Numbered from the stretch's first letter, positions 50,237 through 61,081 are shown. The stretch: 64,000 nucleotides of DNA from VXNE01 sp963668365 (GCA_963668365.1 OY764266.1:3410001-3474000); one strand, 5' to 3'. Numbers and translations: made by a program. The notes: a model not told the origin generated them from the sequence alone.

Positions 50237-52357
50237 GTGCGCCGAAACCAGCGAATGAACGCGGACCACCTGATCGGAATCGACCAGTTCGAGGCGAGTC
50301 TGTGGAAGGTGGCCGACACCCTCCGGGCCAACTCGAACCTGGCGTCGAACGAGTACTTCATGCCCGTTCTCGGCCTGATTTTCCTGCGCCAGGCCACCAA
50401 CCGCTACCACGCCGCCCGGACGGAGATCGAACAGGACATCGCGGCCGGCAGGATGCCGAAGCGCACGCTGGTCGAGGCCGACTTCACGCGGCGGCGCGCC
50501 CTGATGCTCCCCGAGGCGGCACGCTACGAGGCCCTGCTTTCGATGCCGAAGGACGGCAACCTCGGCGCGGCGGTGACCGCCGCGATGGACGCGGTGGAGA
50601 ACCAGTTTCCGCCGCTGGCGGGCCAGTTGCCGAAGGAATACGGGCGTTTCGAGGACGATGTCCTGGAAGAGATGATGCGGACGTTCGACTCCGATGCGCT
50701 GCGCACGGCGTCGGGCGACGTGTTCGGGCGCATCTACGAGTACTTTCTCGTGCAATTCTCGAAGGAAAAGGCGCACGACAACGGCGAGTTCTTCACGCCG
50801 CCGTCGATCGTCCAGACCATCGTGAACGTGATCGAACCGGACCACGGCGTCGTACTCGATCCGGCGGCGGGCTCCGGCGGCATGTTCGTCCAGTCGAGCC
50901 ATTTCATCGAGGGCCGGGGCGAGGACACCATGGAGCGCGTCACCTTCTACGGCCACGAGAAGAACGAGACCACCGCCAAGCTGGCGCAGATCAACCTCGC
51001 CGTCCACGGGTTGCAGGGCGGCATCCGCGCGGGCAACGAAGCCATCACCTACTACCGCGACCCCCACGAACTGGCCGGCAAGTGCGACTTCGTCATGGCC
51101 AATCCGCCCTTCAACGTCGACGAGGTGGACGCGGAGAAGGCGCGGGGCGATCCGCGTCTGCCCTTCGGCCTGCCCGGCGTGAACAAGGACAAGAAGGTCT
51201 CGAACGCCAACTATCTCTGGCTGCAGTACTTCTACAGCTATCTGAACGAGAACGGCCGCGCCGGAGTCGTCATGTCCTCGCAAGCCTCCAGCGCGGGGCG
51301 GGACGAAGCCAGGGTGCGCCGCAAGCTGGTGGAGACAGGGGCCATCGACATCCGCGGCAACTTCTTCTACACGCGTACGGTGCCGTGCCAGCTCTGGTTC
51401 TTCGACCGGGCGAAGGAACGGGACCCCGAACGCGCCGACAAGGTGCTGATGCTCGATGCGCGGAACATCCACCGCAAGGTCTCCCGCGCCATCTTTGACT
51501 TCAGCCCGGAACAGCAGAAGAACCTCGCAGCGGTCGTGTGGCTCCACCGGAACGAGCAGGGTCGATTCCTCGAACTCGTAGGGGGCTATCTCGAACGTGC
51601 GGTGGCGGACGGCAAAGGCGCGGCAGCACCGCTCGCCGCGTTCGACAGCGCGCTCGCGAAGCTTGTCGGACTCGCCGAGCCCTTCGCGACCGGGAAGCGC
51701 GAGCCGGACCCGCTGGCGGAAACGTGGGCGGAAATCGTCGCGACGCATGCCACGATCACGAGCGAGGCCGAATCGTTCGTCGCGGGTGCCGGTGCGCGCG
51801 TCGCCGATTGGGACGAGCGTCGGAGCGAAAGGACGGGAAGCAACAAGTCGCTCCATGCGGCGCGGGAGGCTCTGCACGATCCGGCCGGACGTTGCCGGAA
51901 GCTGGTCCGACAGATCGATCTCGCCGCCAAGCTCGCCAGGCGAGCCGTGGACATCGCGGTCAAGGAACTCCAGGCGCGGCATTCGGACCTCTGGCCGAAC
52001 TCCGAGATCAACAGATCGCGGAAGACTCTGGAGGATACGCGATGGGCTGCGACCGAGGCGCTGCGACGGGTACGCTACTGGGTGCAGCAGGCCGACTGGC
52101 TGCAGGAACGTTTCCCCGACGCGGAACTGCGGGACGTCGAAGGATTGGTCAAGCTTGTCGACCGCGGGGAGATCAAGTCGCACAACTGGAGCCTGACCCC
52201 CGGCCGGTACGTCGGCGTTGCGCCCGAGGAGGAGGACGAGGACTTCGACTTCGAACGGGCGATGGCGGAGATTCACCTGGAACTGGACGAACTCAACGAC
52301 GAAGCCACGGGCCTCGCGGCCACCATCAAGCGAAACTTCGAGACCCTGGTCCTGTGA
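50237..52357 (+). CDS. hsdM: Type I restriction-modification DNA methyltransferase HsdM
   Basis: A 706-residue N6-adenine methylase, longer than most HsdM (about 500-550), with an extra helical C-terminal region of about 200 residues. Start: a GTG at 50237 or, equally likely, ATG 50255 (MNADHLIGIDQFEASLW). The HsdM helical N-domain is followed by motif I DPAAGSGGMF (about residue 208) and motif IV NPPFN (about 288). It methylates the host site and is the core of the RM complex. Its stop overlaps the start of the DUF1016 gene. Intact. Confidence 0.94.
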   Translation: MRRNQRMNADHLIGIDQFEASLWKVADTLRANSNLASNEYFMPVLGLIFLRQATNRYHAARTEIEQDIAAGRMPKRTLVEADFTRRRALMLPEAARYEALLSMPKDGNLGAAVTAAMDAVENQFPPLAGQLPKEYGRFEDDVLEEMMRTFDSDALRTASGDVFGRIYEYFLVQFSKEKAHDNGEFFTPPSIVQTIVNVIEPDHGVVLDPAAGSGGMFVQSSHFIEGRGEDTMERVTFYGHEKNETTAKLAQINLAVHGLQGGIRAGNEAITYYRDPHELAGKCDFVMANPPFNVDEVDAEKARGDPRLPFGLPGVNKDKKVSNANYLWLQYFYSYLNENGRAGVVMSSQASSAGRDEARVRRKLVETGAIDIRGNFFYTRTVPCQLWFFDRAKERDPERADKVLMLDARNIHRKVSRAIFDFSPEQQKNLAAVVWLHRNEQGRFLELVGGYLERAVADGKGAAAPLAAFDSALAKLVGLAEPFATGKREPDPLAETWAEIVATHATITSEAESFVAGAGARVADWDERRSERTGSNKSLHAAREALHDPAGRCRKLVRQIDLAAKLARRAVDIAVKELQARHSDLWPNSEINRSRKTLEDTRWAATEALRRVRYWVQQADWLQERFPDAELRDVEGLVKLVDRGEIKSHNWSLTPGRYVGVAPEEEDEDFDFERAMAEIHLELDELNDEATGLAATIKRNFETLVL

Positions 52358-53475
52358 CGGCGAAGCGGGGACAAGGGAAGGAACCCGCGCGAACGGTGAT
52401 GGGCCGCAGCCGCCCGGAGGCGGCGATTCCCGTTCCGCCAGGGGTCGAAGGGCTGCCCGCCGACTACGCGGAACTTCTGAAGGAGATCAAGGAGCTCATC
52501 AGCCGCGAGCGGGTCGGTGTCGTGCTGGCCGCCAACCGCGCGATGGTGTCGCTCTATTGGGACATCGGCAGGTCGATCCTGGCCCGCCAGTCGCGGGAAG
52601 GATGGGGCGCCGGGACCATCGACCGGCTCGCGCACGACTTGAGGGGGGCGTTCCCGGACATGCGGGGATTCTCGCCGCGGAACCTGAAGTACATGCGCGC
52701 TTTTGCCGCCGCCTGGCCCGACCGCGAAATCGTGCAACAGGTTGTTGCACAAATTCCCTGGGGCCACAACATCGCCTTGCTGGAGAAGGTCCTCGGGGCG
52801 GGAGAGCGGTTGTGGTACGCGACCAGAACGCAAGAGGCGGGCTGGAGCCGCAGCGTGCTCACTCGCCAGATCGAAAGCAAGGCGCACCAGCGGGAGGGGA
52901 GCGCCATCACGAATTTCCCGCAAACGCTGACCCCCTCGGACTCGGACCTCGCCACGCAGACGTTCAAGGATCCCTACCTGTTCGACTTCCTCGGCACGGC
53001 CGAGCCGCGCACCGAACGGGAACTCGAACAGCGCCTCGTGGACCACATCCAGCGCTTCCTGCTGGAGATGGGCGCCGGATTCGCCTTTGTAGGGCGGCAG
53101 GTGCTGCTCGAAGTCGGAGACAGCGACTTCCGGGTGGACCTGCTCTTCTACCACCTGAAGCTCCGGCGGTTCGTCGTGGTCGAACTCAAGGCGGTACCGT
53201 TCAGTCCCGCGTTCGTCGGCCAGATGAACCTGTACCTCTCCGCCGTGGACGACCTCCTGCGCCATCCCGCGGACGCGCCCACCATCGGCCTGCTGCTCTG
53301 CAAGGGCAAGGACCGGCTGATCGTGGAGTACGCGCTGCGCGACCTCGCCAAGCCGCTGGGAGTCGCGGACTGGGAGACACAACTCACGGAATCGCTGCCG
53401 GACGGATTGAAGGGCAGCCTGCCTACGATCGAGGAAATCGAGGCGACGATGTCTCGGGGCAATGAGGCACCATGA
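52354..53475 (+). CDS. DUF1016 (YhcG-like) PD-(D/E)XK nuclease
   Basis: A 373-residue protein whose GTG (52354) overlaps the hsdM stop; ATG 52399 is an alternative. The N-terminal DUF1016 helical domain reads VLAANRAMVSLYWDIGRSI and FSPRNLKYMRAFAAAWPD. The C-terminal nuclease domain has FRVDLLFYHLKLRRFVVVELKA (quoted in part: RRFVVVELKAVPFSP), the D ... E-x-K pattern. Such genes are often found in type I loci between M and S; the exact role is unknown, perhaps an accessory nuclease. Confidence 0.9.
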   Translation: MTAKRGQGKEPARTVMGRSRPEAAIPVPPGVEGLPADYAELLKEIKELISRERVGVVLAANRAMVSLYWDIGRSILARQSREGWGAGTIDRLAHDLRGAFPDMRGFSPRNLKYMRAFAAAWPDREIVQQVVAQIPWGHNIALLEKVLGAGERLWYATRTQEAGWSRSVLTRQIESKAHQREGSAITNFPQTLTPSDSDLATQTFKDPYLFDFLGTAEPRTERELEQRLVDHIQRFLLEMGAGFAFVGRQVLLEVGDSDFRVDLLFYHLKLRRFVVVELKAVPFSPAFVGQMNLYLSAVDDLLRHPADAPTIGLLLCKGKDRLIVEYALRDLAKPLGVADWETQLTESLPDGLKGSLPTIEEIEATMSRGNEAP

Positions 53476-53560
53476 TCTGCGTGCTGTGTCTACCGCTCCC
53501 CGATGCGTTGACATGCCCAAACTACATTCGGACCATCCCAGACAAGCGAAAATTACGCAG

Positions 53561-54762
53561 ATGAGTGCTCGTGAACTCACGCTGGACGAACTTGGAGCCG
53601 TATCGCGGGGAAGATCTCGCCATCGCCCACGGGACGCCGAGTTCTTGTATGGCGGCTCGTATCCCTTCGTGCAGACAGGAGACGTCAAGAAGGCCGGGCT
53701 ATACCTTCGTGACTACGAGCAGACCTATAGCGAGGCGGGGGCTGGCGCAGAGCAAGCTATGGCCATCCGGTACGCTCTGCATCACGATCGCCGCAAACAT
53801 CGCGGAGACGTCTATCCTCGACATCGATGCATGTTTCCCGGACAGCATGATTGGATTCGTTGCAGATCAAGACAAGGCTGATGCGCGGTTTGTAAAGTAC
53901 CTCTTCGACACTCTTCGACGCGACCTTGAAGTCACGCTTTCGGTCTTTTACACAAGGGGCTGCGCAAGACAATCTAAGCCAACAAAAGCTGCTGTCGATC
54001 AGGTTTCCTGTACCCTCGATTGGGGTGCAGCGCAGAGTTGCCGACATCCTCTCCGCCTACGACGACCTGATCGAGAACAACCGGCGGCGGATCGCGCTAC
54101 TGGAGGAGTCGGCGCGGCTGCTCTACCGGGAGTGGTTCGTGCGCTTCCGGTTTCCGGGACACGAGCGCGTGAGGATTGTTGACGGGGTTCCGGAAGGATG
54201 GGAGCGGCGAACGTTAGACGAATTTGTCCACCTCATCAAAAGCAGCATCAAACCCTCTGACTTCGCAGCCAATGACATTCACATCGGCCTTGAGCATATC
54301 CCGCGCCGATCTTTTACCTTGGCGAATTGGGAAGCGGCACGAGGCCTCGCCAGCGCGAAATGGCGTTTCGAAGAAGACGACATATTGTTCTGCAAGATCA
54401 GACCCTACTTTCACAAAGTCGGCTTCGCGCTGCGAAGGGGGTTGGCGTCCTCCGATGCCATGGTGTGGCGCGTACGCGATGAAGTGGACTGGCCGATCGT
54501 CCTCTGCGCAACGTCAAGCGACCACTTTGTCGCAGTCGCGTCGAAAACGGTGCGGGAAGGCTCGAAGATGCCACGAGCGGATTGGCAAGTACTACGTCGC
54601 TATCGAATGCTGAAGCCGCCCTCAGAACTGTTGGCGACGTTTAATCGTACGGTTCTGGCGCTTTCCACCCAATGCAAAGCACTGGCTCTCCAGATGAGAA
54701 CGCTCGGAGAAGCCCGGGAGCTCCTCGCGCCTCGCCTAATGAACGGCGATGTCGCTGTCTGA
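53561..54762 (+). pseudogene. hsdS: Type I specificity subunit HsdS, with two frameshifts
   Basis: The translation needs two frame changes. The first half reads SARELTLDELGAVSRGRSRH and YPFVQTGDVKKAGLYLRDYE up to a G5 run (about 53735); it continues one base later as SKLWPSGTLCITIAANIAET. The second change is at a TTTT (about 53947), after which the conserved QGAAQDNLSQQKLLSIRFPV and IGVQRRVADILSAYDDLIEN follow. The second target-recognition half is intact to the end. Both errors are single extra bases in homopolymers, so this is either assembly error, phase variation, or a dead gene. HsdS would give DNA sequence specificity to the complex. Confidence 0.85.
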
Positions 54763-54796
54763 TGGTTGAGAACCGAGCCTTCAGCGGGCCTGCCAC

Positions 54797-57700
54797 ATGG
54801 CCATAACACCCGTCAATAGCGAAGACAGGCTTGTGCAGGCGACTTTCGCCGAGCATCTCGAGCGGCAACTCGGCTGGGAGAGTGTCTACGCCTGGAATCA
54901 CGAGTCCTTCGGGCCAGATGGCATGCTCGGCCGCACCGACGTAAAAGAAGCGGTGCTCTTGCGCGATCTGCGCGAAGCTCTGGAACGGCTGAATCCCGAG
55001 CTTCCCGACGCCGCCATCAACGACGCTCTGCGGGCGCTGAGCCTGTACGGCGTCAGCCGCTCGACGGTGCAGCACAACCACGAATTCTACCGGCTGGCCA
55101 AGAGGCGGCGTGCCGGTGGAATACCGGGACAACCGGGGCCACCGGAAGTCGGCCCGGGCCCGGGTGATCGACTTCGGCAACGCACCGGGAGCGAACCGTT
55201 TTCTCGCCGTGCGCGAACTGAAGCTCACCGGCATCCGGACACCCCACTACAACCGCCGCGCCGATCTGGTCTGCTTCGTCAACGGCCTGCCGTTGGTCTT
55301 CATCGAACTGAAGGCGGTTCACAGGAACATCCGAGAGGGCTTCGACGACAATCTCTCCGACTACATGGACGAGAGCGTGATCGCCCACGCCTTCCACCAC
55401 AACGCGTTTCTGGTGGTCTCGAACGGCGACCACGCCCGCTACGGCACGATCACCAGCAACTGGGAGCACTTCGCCGAGTGGAAACGCCACGACGAAGTGG
55501 ACGGCGGCAGCCTGGAAGCCGAGATGCTGCTCGACGGCATGCTCGCCCACGACCGGCTGCTGGATCTTGTCGAGAACTTCATCCTGTTCGACGAAAGCAA
55601 GGCGGGCGCCACGCGCAAGGTCATCGCCCGAAACCACCAGGTGCTCGGCGTGAATCGCGCGGTGGCGTCCGTGGCGCGGCAGGAGGAGCTGAAGCGCGAA
55701 TTCCCACCGGAACGGCGGCTCACGTATCGCGTCGTGGAACTGCCACTGGAATCGCGCAGGACGGCGGACAACAGCCCGGAGTCGCTGATGGTGGCCGACG
55801 AACGCGCGACCTACATCCCGGAAGGTCCAGTGGAGATCGTCGAACGGGCGCACGAGGACCTTGGACGGCTGGGTGTGTTCTGGCACACGCAGGGCAGCGG
55901 CAAGTCCTACTCCATGGCGTTCTTCGCCGAAAAGGTGCGGCGCAAGCTGGAGGGCAACTTCACGTTCCTGCTGATGACCGACCGGAGGGACCTCGACAGC
56001 CAGATTTTCGGAACGTTCGTCGGCTGCGGAATCGCGAGCGGGACAACGCCGAGAGCCACTTCGGGGAACGACCTGGAGAAACGTCTCAAGGAGAACCACC
56101 CCTACGTCTTCAGCCTCATCCATAAGTTCAACAAGGATGTCGATCCGAACGAGCCCTACAGCGAACGCGACGACATCATCGTGGTCTCCGACGAGGCTCA
56201 CCGCACGCAGGCGGGGCGGCTGGCCCGCAACATGCGCAACGCGCTGCCGAACGCCGCCTTCATCGGCTTCACCGGGACACCGCTGTTCGTTCGGGACGAA
56301 CTCACTCGGCGCATATTCGGCGACTACGTGTCGCGCTACGACTTCAAGCGCTCCGAGGAGGACGGCGCCACGGTAAAGCTGGTCTACGAGAACCGGGGCG
56401 AGAAGCTCGGCGTCGGGCGCGCCGACCTGAACGAACGCATCGCGGAGAAGATCGAGGACGCGGAACTTGATCCCGATCAGGAAGCGTTGCTGGAGAAGCT
56501 GCTGGGCAAGGACTACGAGGTCATTACCGCCGACGAGCGGCTGGCCAGAATCGCCGACGACTTCGTCGAACGCTGGGCGACCCGCTGGGAGTCCGGCAAA
56601 TCGATGCTGGTGTGCGTCGACCGAATCACCTGCGCCCGCATGTACCAACTCATCCTTCCGCGTTGGCGGGACAGGGCGATAGCGGTTCACGGTCTGGCGG
56701 CGGCGAAGCGCGCCGAGGCCGAGGCGACGGTGGACGAGGCGGACCGCGCCGCCTTGGCGCAGGAAGCGGCAGCCTTGGGCAGGCAGGCCGCCTGGTTGGA
56801 CGAGTCCATCGTCGAAATCATCGTCAGCGAGTCACAGAACGAGACCAGGGATTTCGCGAAATGGGGCTTCGACATCGTTCCACACCGCGCCCGGATGAAG
56901 CAGGGGTTCGAGACGGGGGACGGCAAGCGCCTCGACGTGGAGACGGCGTTCAAGAATCCCGACCACCCGTTCCGCGTCGCCATCGTCTGCGCGATGTGGC
57001 TGACGGGTTTCGACGTGGAGTGCCTGTCGACGCTCTACATCGACAAGCCGATGAAAGCCCACAATCTGATGCAGGCGATCGCGCGGGCGAACCGGGTCTA
57101 TCCGGGCAAGGACTTCGGTCTGATCGTCGACTACAACGGGATGCTCAGAAGCCTGCGGGAGGCGCTCGCGCAGTACGCGTTGGGGGACGATGGGAGCGGA
57201 GGCGAAGAGATCGTCGTGCCGATCGAGGAACGGGTGCAGGCTTTGATCGAAGCCATCGAGGCGACGGAAGCGCACCTGCGGAGGCTCGCATTCGACCCGG
57301 CGACTCTGCTTGGGACGACCGGATTCGCCCGCATCAAGGGACTGAGGGACGCCGTGGAGGCGGTATACAGCAGCGACGAGGCCAAGCGGCGCTTCGAGGT
57401 ACTCGCCCGACAGGTGTTCGACCGCTTCAAGTCGCTGCTGACCGAACCGTCGGCGCGTGCGTACGCCGAGCGCCACGACAACATCGAGGCAATCTACAAG
57501 AAACTCACCGAACGGCGCGACACCGCCGATGTCACGTCGCTCCTGAAGGAACTGCACCGGATCGTCAACGCGGCCATTCGAGCCCAGCAGCCCGGCGAGG
57601 ACGAGAAGGACGATCTGTCGCTCGACCTGAGCGAGATCGACATGGAGAAGCTCCGGGAGGAGTTCGCGCGGAAGGTGGGACACAAGGCGACGGCGCTCCA

Positions 57701-58007
57701 GGACTTGCGGGATCTGGTGGAACGGAAACTCGCCGAAATGCTGGCGCGCAACCCGACGCGGATGGACTACCAGCGCAAGTACGAGGAGATCGTGGCCGAC
57801 TACAACCGCGAGAAGGACCGGGTCACGGTGGAAGAGACCTTCAAGCGCCTGACCGAGTTGATGGCCGAACTCGATGAGGAGCAGCAACGCGCGGTCGAGG
57901 AAGGACTCAGCGAAGACGAGCTTGCCCTGTTCGACCTGCTGAAGAAGGACGGTCTCCGCAGGACCGAGCGCGAACGGGTGAAGCAGGCGAGTCGCGATCT
58001 GCTGTAA
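54797..58007 (+). pseudogene. hsdR: Type I restriction subunit HsdR, one frameshift and truncated 3' end
   Basis: About 1070 residues in two frames. The first about 105 residues (VNSEDRLVQATFAEHLERQL) run to 55110, where one extra base in AAGAGGCGGCG shifts the frame; the rest reads on. The nuclease motif LVFIELKAVHRN, Walker A HTQGSGKSYSM, SDEAHRTQAGR and FTGTPLF, and RANRVYPGKDFG place it as a complete helicase-nuclease. At the 3' end the sequence stops abruptly at VKQASRDLL: the TAA is part of the IS66-like element that starts at 58004. HsdR proteins usually have about 60-90 more residues here. Translocation and cleavage may be impaired. Confidence 0.88.
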
Positions 58008-58040
58008 CCGTTCGGTCGTGCCGGTACGTTCGGGTAGTTT

Positions 58041-58922
58041 CTACCGGTTGAGGACGCGCTTCCAGTCCTTGCGCAGTGGGCGCAGCCAGATGTCTTTCTT
58101 CGGCTTGTCGTAGCGTTTCTTCGTGTCGTAGCGCCCGCGCCCCTGGGTGGCGCCGACATGGGTCCAGCCGGAGGCCCGGTAGACGGCGCCGGTGTAGCGC
58201 GGGGTCTCCACGAAGGTCTCGATCAGCACCGGGGTCGTGTTGTAGCGCGCCGTCCAGTCGATGGGCAGCTGGCGACGCACGATGGCGAGGATGTGCGAGC
58301 CGAGGTTGGGGATCTTGATCCAGGGCAGGATCAGGAAGCGCGGGTTGTCGACCACGCGCGGCAAGTTCTTCTCGCGCAGTTCCGGCGTCCAGCCGATGAA
58401 GCGGTCGCGCGGGGCCAGCCGCCAGGCGGCGGTGGAGAAGCCGAGCATGGCCAGCGGCGTGCCGTCGCCGGCATGCGCGGTGTAGCGCATCTGGGCGCCG
58501 ACCAGGGTCTTGTAGCCGAGGTAGTGGTGGCGGGCGACATGCTCGTTCCAGAGCTTCCCCTCGCGCGAGTAGCGCACCGCCATGCGCAGTTCGACCGGGC
58601 GGACCTCGTCCAGCGCGGTTGGCGGCGGGAAGAGCGGCGGCTCGGTGTCCGGCCCGAACATGATCGGGCCGGGGCGGTTCTGGGCCCACTTCGGCGGCGG
58701 CAGTTCGATCAGCCCGTCCCGGTGCATGGCCAGCATCACCACGCGCGCCATCATGTCCTTGAGTCCGCCGTCGGCCTTGTACCAGCCGATGCGGCGGCAG
58801 AACTCCTTCGACAGGACGTGGCGGTTGAGCGCCGGCGGGCCGGCGATCAGTTCCCGCAGCAGCGCCATCTCCCCCGCGGTGAAGTCGCGGCCGTGGTAGC
58901 GGCACTCGACCGCGCCGGTCAT
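58041..58922 (-). CDS. DruA-like DUF4338 protein, IS-encoded
   Basis: A 293-residue protein from ATG 58922, overlapping the transposase stop (ATGA). The family core is clear: NEHVARHHYLGYKTLVGAQM, GFSTAAWRLAPRDRFIGWT, VVDNPRFLILPWIKIPNLGS, VLIETFVETPRYTGAVYRAS, then GRGRYDTKKRY. DruA is known from the Druantia phage-defence system and related DUF4338 proteins ride on IS66-like elements. Here the second setting applies: none of druBCDE is nearby. Function inside IS elements unknown. Confidence 0.85.
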   Translation of the reverse strand: MTGAVECRYHGRDFTAGEMALLRELIAGPPALNRHVLSKEFCRRIGWYKADGGLKDMMARVVMLAMHRDGLIELPPPKWAQNRPGPIMFGPDTEPPLFPPPTALDEVRPVELRMAVRYSREGKLWNEHVARHHYLGYKTLVGAQMRYTAHAGDGTPLAMLGFSTAAWRLAPRDRFIGWTPELREKNLPRVVDNPRFLILPWIKIPNLGSHILAIVRRQLPIDWTARYNTTPVLIETFVETPRYTGAVYRASGWTHVGATQGRGRYDTKKRYDKPKKDIWLRPLRKDWKRVLNR

Positions 58923-61015
58923 CCCGGCGCCGCCGGTTCGCGCCGCCGCGCCTCGTCCATCGACCAGGGCAGCCAGGGCGCGAGGTCGTCCGGCGGGCGG
59001 CCGCCGTTCTCGGCGCACGCCGCCAGCCACGCGTCGAGCCACCGCGGGACGTCGATGCCGTTCAGGTTCAGGGTGCCGGTCACGGAGTACATGAGCGCGG
59101 TGAGGCGCGCGCCGGTCCTGGAGTCGGAGCCGAAGGACAGGCGCCGTCCGATCACCGCGTCCCTGAGCAGCCTCTCGCCCAGGTTGTTGTCCATCGGCGT
59201 GCGCGGGTGGTCGACGAACACGCTCAGCCCCTCGCGGTGGTTGACCAGCGAGCGCAGCGCCTTGGCTTCGCGGGCGTCCTCCGGCAACCCGGCGAGTTCC
59301 CGCCCGGCGCGTGCGAACATGTCGTCCAGCGCCGCCTCAAGCGCTCTCTGCGCCGCGTCGCACGCGCAGCTCCGGCACTCGATGCCGGGATCGTGGCGGG
59401 CCAGCCGCGCCTCGTTGAGGCGGTAGATCGCCGCGATCCGTTCGAGCCATGCTTCGCACCAGCCGGCGAGGTCGACCTGCCCGGCGGCGCACTGGATGAA
59501 GTCCCTGCGTTGATGGGACCAACAGTACTGCAGGATCACCCTGCCGCCGAGCAGGCGCGCCAGCTTCTTGTAGGCGCTGTAGCGGTCGCAGACGAGCACC
59601 GTGACGGACTGGAACTCGCCGAACAACGTCCGCGCCGCCTCGGCGCCGCGGCTCGGGTCTATGTGGAAGTACACGGCATCGTTGCCGACCGAGATCCACA
59701 GCCAGGCGCGGGCGGAACGGCCCTCCGCGCGCAGCGCCCGCACCCGCCAGCCGGTCTCGTCGGCGTGGCGCAGCGCAGCCGCGTTCTGGTGCGCCCGGAT
59801 CGCCTCGGCAAGCGGCTCGAACAGCGGCACGAAGCGCGGCACGCTGTCGGCCAGCGTCCCGGCGGCGACAGGCAGGCCCTGATCGCCGAGCCACGCGCCG
59901 ACGCGCTGTGCCGGGCGCAGGCACGCGTAGCGCTCGTAGAGCACGCGCGACCAGACGCTGGTTCCGCAGGACGTGCTGGGGAACAGCCGCGGCACCGGCG
60001 GCGCCGAGACCTCCACCGGCGAAGCGGGGCAACCGCATGTCCGGCGCCAGCGCCCCCGGCGGATCACGCGCCGGTGCGCCTTGACCTCGATCTCGACCAG
60101 CGCCGACCGCTCCGCGCCGACCGCCGCGTAGGGCTTCCCGCAACCGTCGCACGTGCGCGCCTCCTCGGGCGGGTTGTGCTCCTCCACGCGCTCCTTGAGC
60201 CCGGGCCGCTGCGTGCGGCCGTGACCGGGGGCGCCGCGAACCTGGCCGCGCGGCCGACCGGTGCCCGGCCGCTCAAGCTTCTCGCTCCTGCGGCCGTGCA
60301 ACGCCTTGGACAGCACCGCGCGGGTGGCGCGGAGCTTGGCGATCACGGTCTCCTGCTTCCCGGTTCGGCGCCGCAGTCTCTGCACCGTCCGGCGCAGCCG
60401 GGTGTTCTCCTTCGTCACCGCGTTGAGCGCCGTCTTCTGGCGCCGCGACCGGCGCAGCGCCTTGCGCAACTCCGCGTCCGCGGCGGCCGGCGCCGTCGCG
60501 CGCCGCAGCCGCGCCTTCAGCCCGTCCTTGGCCGTCACGGATCTCTTCAACGCGATGCGCAGCCGCCGGTACCTGCCCTTGAGCTTGTCGTGGAGCCGCA
60601 ACGCCTCGTGCAGCAGATGCCGCAACTGGGCCTGGTTGTCGTACCCCTGGCGCACGGCCATGCGCAGCCGGTGGATCTCGGCGGCCTGGGCTTCCGCCTC
60701 CGGCGCCGCCTTGTGCAGCCGGTCGACCTCCCGGCGTAGCGCCTTCGCCTCGCGGCGGGCTTGCTTGGCGTCCTCGACAGCATCGAGTCGCTTGCGCCGG
60801 GCCGCCTGGAAAAGCGACTTGTAGGAACCCAGGTCGGTGCGGGCGGACAGCTCCGCCAACTTCAGTTCTTCGGCGCGCGCTTCGGCGGCCTTCGCCCGCT
60901 CAAGCGTCTGCTCGCACAGCCGCCGCCAGTCCGGCGGCGCAGGTACCGAAGCCGCTCGGGGAAGGTGCGGGACCGGGTCGACTTCCGTGTCGCGATACGC
61001 CATGGTGGCCACCAT
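58919..61015 (-). CDS. IS66-like transposase (long form)
   Basis: A 698-residue protein. The N-terminal about 250 residues form a basic coiled coil. A zinc-ribbon TCDGCGKPY is followed by the DDE core: AALRHADETGWRVRA (Asp), VTVLVCDRYSAYKKLA (Asp), QYCWSHQRRDF, and PMDNNLGERLLRDAVIGRR (Glu). These are the hallmarks of IS66 transposases, which normally have 450-550 residues; the long N-terminal coil is the extra part. Its gene occupies most of the element. Confidence 0.93.
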   Translation of the reverse strand: MVATMAYRDTEVDPVPHLPRAASVPAPPDWRRLCEQTLERAKAAEARAEELKLAELSARTDLGSYKSLFQAARRKRLDAVEDAKQARREAKALRREVDRLHKAAPEAEAQAAEIHRLRMAVRQGYDNQAQLRHLLHEALRLHDKLKGRYRRLRIALKRSVTAKDGLKARLRRATAPAAADAELRKALRRSRRQKTALNAVTKENTRLRRTVQRLRRRTGKQETVIAKLRATRAVLSKALHGRRSEKLERPGTGRPRGQVRGAPGHGRTQRPGLKERVEEHNPPEEARTCDGCGKPYAAVGAERSALVEIEVKAHRRVIRRGRWRRTCGCPASPVEVSAPPVPRLFPSTSCGTSVWSRVLYERYACLRPAQRVGAWLGDQGLPVAAGTLADSVPRFVPLFEPLAEAIRAHQNAAALRHADETGWRVRALRAEGRSARAWLWISVGNDAVYFHIDPSRGAEAARTLFGEFQSVTVLVCDRYSAYKKLARLLGGRVILQYCWSHQRRDFIQCAAGQVDLAGWCEAWLERIAAIYRLNEARLARHDPGIECRSCACDAAQRALEAALDDMFARAGRELAGLPEDAREAKALRSLVNHREGLSVFVDHPRTPMDNNLGERLLRDAVIGRRLSFGSDSRTGARLTALMYSVTGTLNLNGIDVPRWLDAWLAACAENGGRPPDDLAPWLPWSMDEARRREPAAPG

Positions 61016-61081
61016 AGCGAATGTCGGATCCCGTTATCAGCCCCTATACCGGGACGACCGAACGGTTACGTTCGTTTCTGT

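Larger units (their letters stand above)
58004..61069 (-). mobile_element. IS66-like element carrying a DruA/DUF4338 gene
   Basis: 3066 bp. The 23-bp ends begin GTAACCGTTCGGTCGT and CCGGTA and differ at one position; GTAA ends are typical of IS66. The flanks are GATCTGCT (left) and GTTCGTTT (right), which are not a target duplication. It has a transposase gene and, downstream, a translationally coupled DUF4338 gene, but no tnpA/tnpB pair. Confidence 0.9.

Noticed and set aside
50183..52276. Minus-strand frame of 697 codons opposite hsdM
   Set aside because: The plus strand encodes an intact methylase with all motifs; the reverse product has none.
58041..58922. A Druantia defence operon
   Set aside because: None of the other Druantia genes is present; the gene lies inside IS inverted repeats next to the transposase.
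58004..61077. Simple insertion of the IS66-like element into hsdR
   Set aside because: The right flank is the 3' side of another gene, not the rest of hsdR, and the 8-bp flanks do not match.
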